Shown here in pieces: positions 1-9,725 of a DNA stretch of 64,000 nucleotides; the first letter of the stretch is position 1; each line of letters opens with the position of its first letter. Made by a program: the position numbers and the translations under genes. A model generated the notes under the pieces. It saw nothing but the letters and a program-made list of their open reading frames with translations, was not told the DNA's origin and did no database searches. Source of the DNA: Rotaria sordida. Lineage: Eukaryota > Rotifera > Eurotatoria > Philodinida > Philodinidae. The DNA is taken from positions 105,443-169,442 of the forward strand of contig CAJNOL010000284.1 in assembly GCA_905250125.1 (NCBI GenBank), written 5' to 3'.

Positions 1-195
1 ATATTTTGATTTGTTTGCTCAAAAGCAGAATCAATCACTCACTAAAGTTTTGAAATTGGTCATAGCACTTGTGTTCGTATTTATTTTGATTTAATTTTTG
101 TGTCTTATTAATCATTTCCATTTCTAAATAAAATTGTTTGTATTGGAAAATTAAAATCATTTGTTTGTTTCGCTTTTTTCAGATTTCACTATTTT

Positions 196-435
196 CAAAT
201 AAATAATAAAACATTAATCAAATTTTTTGTTCAAAAATAAATAAATAAAAAGAACATTAATTACATTTTTTGTTAAAATAAATAATAAGAACATTAATCA
301 AGTTTTTGTTCAAATAAATAAAAAGAACATTAATTAAAGTTTTTTGTTAAAATAAATAATAAGAACATTAATTAAATTTTTTTGTTCAAATAAATAATAA
401 AAATATTAATTAAATTTTTTGTTAAAAAAAGATTA
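196..435. repeat. AT-rich minisatellite upstream of the Helitron-type ORF
   Basis: About six diverged copies of a unit of roughly 37-40 bp. Each copy has AACATTAAT, then a T-run, then TTGTT, then an AAATAAATAA tract. Read directly from the sequence. The first 195 bases and 436-609 hold no gene that I can support. Confidence 0.75.
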
Positions 436-609
436 CTAATCTTTCGATTTTCTAAAGTTTCTTACTTCGAATCGAGTATATCTTCACTAGTTTTAACGGA
501 GATTTGACTCGAAAGAAACTTTTGCTTTGTTTATCTCACCAAGTTTAGAGATATACACGTGTCTCACTAAGTAGAAGCTGTATTTAGCGTATACACGCGC
601 CTAATCTAC

Positions 610-1215
610 ATGAGAAGCTTGTTTTTCGAAAAAATGCCGAAGCTAAAAAGAAGATCTATATCTCAAAGAAATGTCGAGAGGGCAAAGACAATGAGCGAAA
701 GAAGAGCTAACGATGAATTTCGCTTGTTGGACAATAGAAGACGAGCAAAATCTCAAAAAATTGCACGACAAAATAATGAATTTAAAACAGAAGATAATAA
801 AAGAAGAGCAGAAGCTCATAAAATTGAACGACAAGATGATGAATTCAAAAGGGAAGAAAATAAAAGAAGAGCAGNNNNNNNNNNACGACAAGATGATGAA
901 TTCAAAAGGGAAGAAAATAAAAGAAGAGCAGAAGCTCTAAAAATTGCACGACAGGATGCTGAATTCAAAGAAGAAGAAAGAAGAAGAAATGCATTAAGAA
1001 TGCATAGTAATGTGTCAAAGAGAAAAACAGATAATGCTCCAATTACGGAAAATTCTGATGATGAAGATGTTACTGAAAATGAAAATGATGAGAAAATTAC
1101 TGCTTTGCGGATGAAAAATGGAAAAGGTTGGATCAAAAAAAGAACAAAGAAAAAAATAATAAGATACAGATACTTTAAGCTACACCAAGATCCTGAAAAT
1201 TATGATAGAGAGTAG
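610..1215 (+). pseudogene. N-terminal part of Helitron-type protein, ends at in-frame TAG
   Basis: A 201-codon stretch, highly charged, with a tandem 21-residue repeat of the form RQDDEFKREENKRRA plus six residues (about residues 55-120). An acidic stretch and a basic stretch follow. It ends in YFKLHQDPENYDRE, which by the usual Helitron layout lies just before the helicase. Codon 202 is TAG (1213-1215). The next codons continue in the same frame as LMLFLPW, so this and the following ORF were one protein. The HUH Rep domain expected between the N-terminus and the pre-helicase segment is absent. The reading start could be 610 or the Met at 634. Assembly Ns lie inside the repeat. A terminating TAG makes this a broken 5' end, unless readthrough occurs. 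Confidence 0.75.
875..884. other. Assembly gap of 10 N inside a 63-bp tandem repeat
   Basis: Ten Ns interrupt the 21-residue coding repeat. A complete unit would need 18 bases between the flanking Ala and Arg codons, but only 12 are present (including the Ns), so the gap length is a placeholder. The reading frame survives by chance, and one or more whole repeat units may be collapsed here. Confidence 0.95.
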
Positions 1216-1218
1216 CTG

Positions 1219-4200
1219 ATGCTATTTCTACCATGGAGTAATGAAGAAGAAGATCTTCTTTATATAAATCATGAAGAGACATTTGAATTACATAAAGATA
1301 TAATTCAACAGAAAAGATCTGAATATGTTCATCGTGAAGCCAGTGAATTTGAGAAAGCTTTTGAAGAGCATATGGAAAGAGAAAATGAGAATGATATTGA
1401 TGATACAGATATTGAATATGATCAAGATAAGAATGAATTCCTCATTTATGAAATAGGAAATAATGAAGGCGATATCTTTGTCGAAATGGGACTAAAGACC
1501 CAAACTGAAAAAGTTGAACATTTTAATGTTCCCAAAGTAATACCAGATACTGAATATCAGCAAATGATGAGAAGTCTCAATAACAATCAAAGACGATATA
1601 CTTTAAATGTGATGAATTTGATAAAAAATGGAGATAAACAATTTTTTCATTTTATTAATGGCGGTGCAGGTGTTGGTAAAAGTACTTTGATCAAAGCAGT
1701 ATATCAGTCGATACTGAGATTCTATAATTCTCTTCCTGGATCTAATCCAGAAACTATTCGTACCCCAATCTGTGCGCCAACTGGCAAAGCAGCAGCACTA
1801 ATTGATGGAATGACGTTGCATTCATTTTTAAGTTTACCAGTTAATCAATGCAAACATAAGCTCGTTCAGTTAAATAGCGATATTTCGAATAGAATAGGAG
1901 TGAAATTGAAAGACTTGCAATTATTAATAATAGACGAAATATCAATGGTTGGTTTTACGATGTTTCAGCAGGTAGATGCACGCTTGCAGCAAATAATGAG
2001 GACAAAAAAGCCATTTGGTGGAATATCAGTCATGGTTTTAGGCGATTTCAATCAATTAAGACCAGTTGGGGATAAATACATATTCCAGTTTAATAATTCA
2101 TATAATGCTTTAGTAGATAATTCATTATGGTCACTATTTGAATTGTTTGAATTGACAGAAATAATGAGACAAAAAGATGATAAGACTTTTGCCATTGCAT
2201 TAAGTAATATAGCCAAAGGAACGATGACAGCTGAAGATATTCATCTGTTAAAGTCACGAATTGTTTCAACTGAAAATTTGGAAATGGTTGAGGATGCAAT
2301 AAGAATATTTAGAAGTAATGCTGAAGTTGATTCATATAATAGAATAGTATTGGCTAGTCTTAATACCGAAGGTGCAATCTCTAATGCATATGATTTTTGT
2401 GTTGGTGATGGACTTGCATCAATAAGAGAAAAAGTTTTAGACAACGTAAAGAATTTGAAAACAACTGAAACTTACGGTTTACCACTTAAAATTGATTTGA
2501 AAGTGGGCCCTAAGTATATGATGACAGTGAATATTGACACTGAAGATGGATTAGTAAATGGCGCCTGTGGAAAATTGATAATGATTGATTATGGAAAACT
2601 TCAAAAGACAAATGAGACAGTACCATGTCGATTATGGATTCAATTTAGTGAAGAGAAGACTGGAAGAAAGGCTAGAGCTAACTTTCATAATGTAATGCGA
2701 AATAGAAATATCGATCTCAGTCTCACACCAATTGAACCAGTAACACGGCAAATAAATACCAGATCAACTAATTTCAAAGTAGAACGGAAACAGTTTCCTG
2801 TAGTACCCTGTGAAGCCATGACTACATATAAAAGTCAAGGTGGTACTTATGAAAAAGTCGTTGTCAATCTAAAGAAAGGGATGACACGATCTGAATTATA
2901 CGTCTCTTGTAGTCGTGCAATAAAAGCAATTGGTTTATATTTAATTGGCGATTTCGTTCCACCAAAACCACCTGAACCTAATGATGCAGTAGCGATGATG
3001 TTTAAAAATATGAGATATGAACGAATGCTAAAATTTTCACTTGAATTTTCTGAAGAATCTCAAGAAGAACGATTTTTCGTGATGTTTCATAATGTACAAT
3101 CGTTGAATAAACATATTTTCGATGTCAGATCTGACAAAACATTTTTGTCTTCTTCCATGATAAGTCTTGTTGAAACATGGACAAAACCTAGTGACTCTTT
3201 AGAAATTGAAGGTTTCAAAATAGTTCAAAGACGTGATTGTAATGATATTCGAAAACCATTTGGTCAAATTACTTATCTAAAAAATGATTTGAAGTATGAA
3301 AATATCACCGAAAGATTTGAATATTCAGGCAAAAACCATATTGAATATTCCTCAATAAAAATTGATGATATTTGTATTATTTCCGTTTACAATTCACCAA
3401 ATTCATCATTTGATGTCTTAAAGCGACATATGAATGAAGTTATAACTATTTCAAAAGGATTTTGTGAAAATATAATTGTCGTTGGTGATTTTAATATAAA
3501 TTTGAAAGTCAAAACCAACAACAAATTTATTGAATATATGAAATCATTTGGACTTAGATTGAATAATACACTAAATAGAGATTCAACTAATGCAAAAACA
3601 CAGATTGATTATTGCTTCACTAATGTAAAAGGCTTAAAGTCTGATTATTTTGAAAGTCTTACAAATTTTCATAAACCAATATGGATAAGAAAACATGAAG
3701 TTTTGACTAAGTTTCATTTTGATGAAACCGAAGACATTTATACAAATATACTTTTCAATATCAATGATGCTATAATTGATGATCAATCTGACGCGATGGA
3801 AGTCGATGAGAAATTTGCTTTTGAACATCATGAAACAGTCGATAAAAATGAACAAATTGATTTAGATATGTCTTTTCAATTGGAAGATCTCAAAGTTAAT
3901 GAGCCATCTGATATGATGGAAATTGAAGAAAAATCTTTTTCCGAAAACTACGAAATCATTGATTCAAAGTCAAGAAAGATTCTAAATCACTTTCTTCTTG
4001 CACTTGAGTTTGATAATACTACAGATACTAATCAAATTACAAGTCAAGCTCAAATAATCAATGACTTGATTAAAAAATCACCATTTATAACTACGAATAA
4101 TAAAGACAAATCCGTCCGGTTAAAATCGGAAACAGAATATTCTGTTCAAGCGTTCGATTCAGTTTATGCTAGAACTCGCACGACTGCAGATGGCAATTGT

Positions 4201-4683
4201 TTATATAGTTCTCTTTCGATATTAAATGTTGGATCTGAAAAACTAACATATTCGATGAGATTGTTGGCAGTTAATGTAATGATGAATAATAGAGATTATT
4301 TCCAAGCACTTTGTAAAGTATTGCACTATCCATTTGAGGAGCAGTTGAAAAGAACTGCTATGGATACAATATGGGGTGGAGAAGTTCAAATTCAGGCGCT
4401 TTCTATGGCTCTATCTCATCCTATCTATTCATATATTCAGTTTAACAGTGATCCAACAAATAGACATTATATTTCATCGAACATTAGTTTTCAGGAACTA
4501 GTCGATCGATTTAATAAAGGGACAGCAGGTGGTCATTTAAAATATATAGGATACAAATCCGATATGAATAAATTAGGATTTTGTGTTTATTACAACGGTA
4601 CTCATTATGATGCTCTCTTGCCTTTTCGAGATAACCCTCAACCATTTGTACCACACTTTGACTTGATTAATATGAGTTTATAA
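1219..4683 (+). CDS. Helitron/Helentron-type Pif1 helicase - EEP endonuclease - OTU protein, Rep-less
   Basis: 1154 codons open to TAA. The helicase part (about 125-590) has Walker A GGAGVGKS at 148-155, Walker B LLIIDE at 235-240, GDFNQLRPV at about 275, TYKSQGGT at about 535 and YVSCSRA at about 560, a Pif1/RecD2 pattern. An endonuclease/exonuclease/phosphatase domain follows (about 620-825): Asn625, Glu652, GDFN (Asp757, Asn759), Asp797 and a final His818. The usual SDH triad reads NFH here, so one catalytic Asp appears lost. The C-terminal OTU cysteine peptidase (about 980-1140) keeps Asp991, Cys994 and His1129. Helicase plus EEP plus OTU is the layout of Helentron-like rolling-circle transposons, but no HUH Rep is present. 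An in-frame TAG separates it from the upstream N-terminal segment. It is probably a deletion derivative of a mobile element, not a host gene. Confidence 0.85.
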   Translation: MLFLPWSNEEEDLLYINHEETFELHKDIIQQKRSEYVHREASEFEKAFEEHMERENENDIDDTDIEYDQDKNEFLIYEIGNNEGDIFVEMGLKTQTEKVEHFNVPKVIPDTEYQQMMRSLNNNQRRYTLNVMNLIKNGDKQFFHFINGGAGVGKSTLIKAVYQSILRFYNSLPGSNPETIRTPICAPTGKAAALIDGMTLHSFLSLPVNQCKHKLVQLNSDISNRIGVKLKDLQLLIIDEISMVGFTMFQQVDARLQQIMRTKKPFGGISVMVLGDFNQLRPVGDKYIFQFNNSYNALVDNSLWSLFELFELTEIMRQKDDKTFAIALSNIAKGTMTAEDIHLLKSRIVSTENLEMVEDAIRIFRSNAEVDSYNRIVLASLNTEGAISNAYDFCVGDGLASIREKVLDNVKNLKTTETYGLPLKIDLKVGPKYMMTVNIDTEDGLVNGACGKLIMIDYGKLQKTNETVPCRLWIQFSEEKTGRKARANFHNVMRNRNIDLSLTPIEPVTRQINTRSTNFKVERKQFPVVPCEAMTTYKSQGGTYEKVVVNLKKGMTRSELYVSCSRAIKAIGLYLIGDFVPPKPPEPNDAVAMMFKNMRYERMLKFSLEFSEESQEERFFVMFHNVQSLNKHIFDVRSDKTFLSSSMISLVETWTKPSDSLEIEGFKIVQRRDCNDIRKPFGQITYLKNDLKYENITERFEYSGKNHIEYSSIKIDDICIISVYNSPNSSFDVLKRHMNEVITISKGFCENIIVVGDFNINLKVKTNNKFIEYMKSFGLRLNNTLNRDSTNAKTQIDYCFTNVKGLKSDYFESLTNFHKPIWIRKHEVLTKFHFDETEDIYTNILFNINDAIIDDQSDAMEVDEKFAFEHHETVDKNEQIDLDMSFQLEDLKVNEPSDMMEIEEKSFSENYEIIDSKSRKILNHFLLALEFDNTTDTNQITSQAQIINDLIKKSPFITTNNKDKSVRLKSETEYSVQAFDSVYARTRTTADGNCLYSSLSILNVGSEKLTYSMRLLAVNVMMNNRDYFQALCKVLHYPFEEQLKRTAMDTIWGGEVQIQALSMALSHPIYSYIQFNSDPTNRHYISSNISFQELVDRFNKGTAGGHLKYIGYKSDMNKLGFCVYYNGTHYDALLPFRDNPQPFVPHFDLINMSL

Positions 4684-4782
4684 CAAGATTCAACTAATAC
4701 AAATAAGTTTTCATTTATGCGAATGAATAAAACTTCCGGAACTAACTCCTCGCCACGTCCTATGGGACAAAAAGAGGGCATC

Positions 4783-4813
4783 CGCAGGGCCTAAGGGGCA
4801 GTTCCTTAGTGCG
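4783..4813 (+). repeat. GC-rich bulged hairpin, possible 3' terminus of the Helitron-type element
   Basis: CTAAGG (4791-4796) pairs with CCTTAG (4804-4809) around a 7-nt loop. CGCA (4783-4786) pairs with TGCG (4810-4813) after a GGGC bulge. It lies about 100 bp after the OTU stop codon in a patch far richer in G/C than its surroundings. Helitron-class elements carry a short hairpin just before the 3' end, so the position fits, but a canonical CTRR end is not obvious. Confidence 0.45.
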
Positions 4814-4879
4814 CTCAAGGATGAATTTTTTAGACAGATTGATGAAAATCAATGTATCGTGAACTTCACTTTTCGAGTA

Positions 4880-5240
4880 CATAAAAATAACGTTCACTCT
4901 ATGGAGAACAAACGAATATCACACAGACACACTATTAAGATATATGACTTTTTCATGGTTTTTCGCAAGTACGATACTGAAGAGATATTAAACGCAGCAT
5001 ATCCATTCCCTATTATTTTACATCATTTTATAGCTCTTGACGAATTCTATCTACTCTAAAAAAGTGTTATTGGTAATATGAAAAACAAACAAATATCGCA
5101 CTGGCACATTGTCAACATATATGAGTTTTCTATAGTTTACCGACCCTCTTATACTGAGGAAATCTTGTCTGCAACCTATTTATCCCTATAATTTAGTACC
5201 ATTTTGTGGCTGGTGAAATTCTCTATCGAATGGTATATAA
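4880..5240 (+). repeat. Two diverged tandem copies of a 177-bp unit
   Basis: The segment holding ACAAACGAATATC at 4908 recurs as ACAAACAAATATC at 5085, a period of 177 bp. The copies align through the CATATATGA and TACTGA blocks to the TTCTAT near 5050 and 5230. No convincing coding signal is present. The rest up to 5500 is unassigned. Confidence 0.6.
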
Positions 5241-5509
5241 TAAGTGGGATTTTATTTGGCTCTGGTAGAAAAATTTCTTACGAGAACGGCACTATATTAT
5301 TTTTCCCAAAGAAAAAAATATAGAAAAATCATAGGGAAATATCAGTATTTTTGCAATAACTCAGGAATGGCTAGGCCAATTAAGCTCATCTTCGAACTCG
5401 ACCGAGATCTTGATGAGACAGTTCTGTGCACAAAATTTCAGCTCAATCGGACAATTCTTTCAAACGTTATCGTGTATACGGACGGCCGGACACACTGACC
5501 GATTCTAGA

Positions 5510-5540
5510 GTGTACTCACTTTTTGAGTACACAAAAAGTG
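5510..5540. repeat. Overlapping perfect inverted repeats
   Basis: GTGTACTCA (5510-5518) and TGAGTACAC (5524-5532) form a perfect 9-bp stem with a 5-nt loop. CACTTTTT and AAAAAGTG (about 5517-5540) form a second, competing stem across the same bases. The function is unknown. It could be the end of a mobile element. Confidence 0.6.
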
Positions 5541-5757
5541 TCTTATTAGAAAGCATGCTAAATTCTATTTTCCACAATTTATGATATACTCTGTTTTTTT
5601 TTTTGTTTGGATGAAGAAAATATCAGTTGCGCACGTACTGTCACTCATTTTTATCGTCGTGTTATTATGAGAGATCATGTTAAAATAGGTTTAGACATGT
5701 CTTTTCTTTTTTTTACATGGTTAAGATAAACAATAATAACAAAGAGTGAAAAGCAAA

Positions 5758-6142
5758 TATTTTAAAAAAATTACAGAATGGCCTTGAAGTCGGTTTACCG
5801 GAAAAAAAATGAATGTCTCCGTCACAGCTCGAGCAAACGAGCTGATTTTTTTTATCAATTCAAGAGACATGATCAAGGTTTATATTGATAAAGACATGTC
5901 TAGACGAGACCCTTTGTTAAGTATATTGTTTTATTTCCTATCTGTAAAAAAATAAAATTTTTTTTGTTGAGATCAATAGTGGTACTTAATAAAGGGCGTC
6001 TCTAGGCATGTCTTTATGGATATAAACCTTGGACATGTCTCTATTATTGATAAAAAAAATCAGTTTGTTTACTCGAACCGTCATGAAGATATTCAATTTT
6101 TTTCAGTAAACCGACTTTTGAACCATTGTATATTTTAGTATT
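5758..6142. mobile_element. Hairpin MITE with ~165-bp imperfect inverted arms
   Basis: The left arm (AAGTCGGTTTACCGG, later GAGACATGATCAAGGTTTAT and GACATGTCTAGACG) reappears reversed on the right as CGTCTCTAGGCATGTC, ATAAACCTTGGACATGTC and AGTAAACCGACTT. The centre lies near 5945. There is no coding content and the exact termini are unclear. 5541-5757 holds nothing else I can identify. Confidence 0.7.
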
Positions 6143-6434
6143 TTTACTAATAAGATATCTTCTTAATAAAGATTTCAATTGAATACAATAAATTGCGATA
6201 TGAAAACTTAGATATTACTTGTAAACATATATTTTTTATGTCTATTCAAATTAATTTATTCGAAAACTATTAAAACGAGATCGAAACTTCTGAAATACAA
6301 TATTTATTATTGAAACTTATTAATTCTATTTAATTATAGCTATTTACTTCTTTCTTATCTTTGATGACGCAACTGGAAAAACTAAAATAAATGACAATTC
6401 TATTTAAATAGAAAAATGAAAAGACTAACTTATT

Positions 6435-8146
6435 ATCGATAGTACGGAGTACAAATAAGCTAACCCCTTGAGATTAAAATGTAGCTAAATATTTACTTAT
6501 AACTATAAGAGAACTAAATTATATACTAACAGTAAGAATAGTGAATGTACGATATATACAAAAATAATTTTACACAATCTTAGAATTTAAAAATTAGAAT
6601 AAAATAATAGTTGTTATTTTCCGCCTATCTAGACCTATTCCACGTGATAGTGATCTTCTTTACGTTCAAAAACTAAATAATCTCCCCACATATTATCTTG
6701 TTGGGTTATATATAGAAAGATGCAGTTTTTGACGGGCTTTCTCCTGATGCTAAAAGATTTTGGGAAGGGAACTGTTTTGGTACACTTTCAGAGCAAAAAT
6801 ATAAGAAATTTTCATAAAAAATGATCATTTTTTCCTATTTTTTGATTTCAATATGACACATTAGAAACTCTTTAGACACGATTAGGGGTGGGAAGTTACC
6901 GTTACCCGAGAGTTACGTTACCGGGTAACTAGTAACTTTTGAGTTACTAGTTACCGAGTAACTAGTAACGCCGGAGTTACCAGTTACCAGGTAACTAGTA
7001 ACTTCGAAGTTACTTGTTACTTTTTGTAGGTAACTTGTCTAAAAAGTCGAGATATCGCTTCCTAATGACTGAATATCATCTATTCATCACTCAATTAAAT
7101 TACGAGTTACTTGGTAACTAGTAACTCCTATGTGCGTTACTAGTTACTCGGTAACTCGTGAGCTGAATAAGTACTGTAATGATGGTATTCACTCATTAGG
7201 AAGCGATATCTCCACTTTTTAGACAAGTTACCTATCAAAAGTAACTAGTAACTCCGAAGTTACTAGTTACCTGGTAACTGGTAACTCCGACGTTACTAGT
7301 TACTCGGTAACTAGTAACTTGCGAGTTACTAGTTACTTGGTAACGTAACGGTAACTTCCCACCCCTAGACACGATTCATATTTGAGAATCTTGTTCTATG
7401 ATGATGCATTTAAAAAATCTTGTAGATTTTTGTGTGTAATGTGTGAGTTCAGTTTATTAGTAATATCTTGATTATGATAACAAGAAGAACGATTAGAGAA
7501 CAAGATAATGAAAGCAATATATGACGACATTGAATAGAAGAAACACAAACATATAAAAGAGCACACTGGGAAAATTCCCAATACAACCTAAGATAATACA
7601 GTGGGAAAATTCCTACATTAACAGATCTAATCAATATACATTAATTAATATTAAAAAAGAGAGATCTTTAACGGTAATATATGTTGTCATAAAGTGTTAA
7701 ATAGAATTCTCTAAAATTCATGAAAATTTTCGAAAATTTGTAAAAGAGTGAGTGACGATGAATTCAAAGATCGCTTCATATCTCTTTATAGGATTTTCAG
7801 AAAGAACTAAAAGTTTGGATTGGAAGATAATTTTTCCCGGACTTTCGAATGGTATAACTTATTTTAAAATGAAAATTTTTCGTATGCATGCTTGATTAGT
7901 GGTCTAGTGGATCTCTCTTAAAATAAAATTTATAAATATATGATAAACAAATACGTCCACATAGGTGGAAAATAACAACCATTATTTTATTGTCATTTTT
8001 TAATTGTAAGCTTGTGTAAAATTGTTTTTGTGTATATTCTACAATCACTATTGTTATTCTTGGTATATAATTTAGTTCTTTTATAATTATAAATAAATAT
8101 TTAGCAAGATTTTAATCTGAAGGGGGTCAGGTTTTTTTACACTCCG
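6435..8146. mobile_element. Long-TIR element (~1.7 kb) with TA target sites, hosting a nested hAT-type MITE
   Basis: The left end CGGAGTACAAATAAGCTAAC (from 6435) and the right end (to 8146) are inverted copies. They stay alignable inward for roughly 200 bp (left to about 6640, right from about 7960), for example the ACTAAATTATATACTAACAG block against its complement at 8055. Both ends abut TA (6433-6434 and 8147-8148), which fits a Tc1/mariner-type insertion. The interior, apart from the nested 485-bp element, has no recognisable transposase, only short ORFs. Confidence 0.65.
6883..7367. mobile_element. hAT-type palindromic MITE with perfect 8-bp target duplication
   Basis: The inverted ends read TAGGGGTGGGAAGTTACCGT. 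Both are flanked by the direct repeat GACACGAT (6875-6882 and 7368-7375). An 8-bp duplication and a TAGGGG end are hallmarks of the hAT superfamily. The inside is an almost continuous snap-back built from GTTACTAGTTAC-type words, with an inner spacer near 7070-7180. Non-coding. Confidence 0.88.
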
Positions 8147-8155
8147 TACTACTAA

Positions 8156-8721
8156 CGAAGAAACATCCTCGGCTGTTAGTTCACCTTTCAACCGAGACCT
8201 AATGCATCCTATAGACCTTACTAAGCAATGTCTACTATAAAAAGAGTTCATGCTTATCATCTATTTTTTAGGAGATCAAATGTTTCTATTGAATTATAGT
8301 TATTAGGATCTCACATTTTCAAATTTCAACCTGAACTTTGTTTACATAAAGACCTCAATTAGTTTGGGTTTCATAAAAAATCTCGGAGTTTTTGAATAAA
8401 GTCTTTTCAAAATCCGAACCTTTCAAGGCATAGACTCTTGTTCATAGATTGTATATAGAGCATAGATTTTTTCAAAGGTTCATCTATTGGAGAGACTTAG
8501 TCGAAAAATTTTCAAACTTTTTTATGAAATCTAATTTAATTGAGGTCTTTATGCGATCAAAATTAAAATTCAAAAATATGGTTTTACTGAAAATGTATAA
8601 TTCTACACGGATGATTCACTAAAAAACATTCGATATCATCAAAAACAAACTATTTTTCATGGAAAACATAATGCATTAAGTCTCAGTTGAAAGTGCACCG
8701 ATAGTTGAGAATGTTTCCTGA
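8156..8721. mobile_element. PIF/Harbinger-type MITE, CGAGGAAA family, copy 1
   Basis: Ends CGAAGAAACAT (left) and, reversed, TCAGGAAACAT (right), flanked by TAA (8153-8155 and 8722-8724). The arms pair over about 250 bp, and the centre near 8440 carries TATATAGAGCAT. The subterminal box ATAAAAAGAGTTCATGC lies about 76 bp from the left end, as in the four sister copies. 8725-9725 up to the next gene shows no gene or repeat that I can support. Confidence 0.75.
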
Positions 8722-9725
8722 TAAGTCATAGTATAGAATTATTAAGAAAATAAATCCAATGTTACGAATGACTATTCAAATGAAATAACAATGATCATAA
8801 ATGATTCTTATGGTCGTTTACAGATTTACACAAACTTCACATTGATCGAGTTGAGTATATTCATATTCTATCTCGATATTAAAAGTCATCGTAGTAATCT
8901 TAACAGATTCATAAATGTGATTAGTCACAATATTTAAATTAAAATTATTTCTCAATATTTTCTTTTCCCGTTCAATTATTGAAAAAAAAAATTCTAATTT
9001 GTTTTACTTCTTTGAATTGAATAAAAAACGAAGAAAATGTCTCTTATTTATCCATAGACGTATATTCTTAACATGAAAACTTAATAGAAACTAGATTTAT
9101 CCTGAATCCAAGTAAAATATATCTTAAGTTTGTAATATCATCGGTATAATATATTTAAAACTGTTTTTTTTTTATAATTTAGATAAGAATTTCAATAATT
9201 TGTTGTTAATATCTATGGATGATGATTAGATTTATTTTTTATTGCAATTAATCTTAATAAAGAATAAAATAGCGAGTTTATCTAAAGGATGAAATAATAA
9301 GTCTGTACGTAAATAGGTGCCATCTATCATAAACAAACAGTGTGACATAATGAGTCACAATTGTCCCTCTTTATTTCTTCCCATGTCCAACAAACGAATC
9401 AAATATTAGCTTTCGCAATATGACGTGGAAGCTTCTGGTTTCTTAATAGATTACATTAGATTTATTTGCTTTCGTTTTGAATCATTTGTTTTTTTTTCTC
9501 CTATATAATAATTTTTTTTTACACTTTTTTTAGATTGACATATACAAAAACAAGGAAATTTAAAATAATGATCTGCTATTAAATTATTTGTGCATTATGG
9601 CACTTTATCTTCACTTATATGGAAGAATATATCAATCAATATAATAAAAATTTATTAAGAATAAATCATTTATAAATAATATAGTATAATACAATTTGTT
9701 GAAAATAATTTAAAATAAATAAAGA

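Noticed and set aside
5244-5498. 84-codon ORF, followed by GACGGCCGGACACACTGACC.
   Set aside because: No family resemblance. The sequence looks like a dispersed repeat tail and the frame is probably fortuitous.
7396-7634. Overlapping reverse-strand ORFs of 61 codons.
   Set aside because: They lie inside the long-TIR element, are Cys/Ile/Ser-rich low-complexity frames and match no transposase motif.
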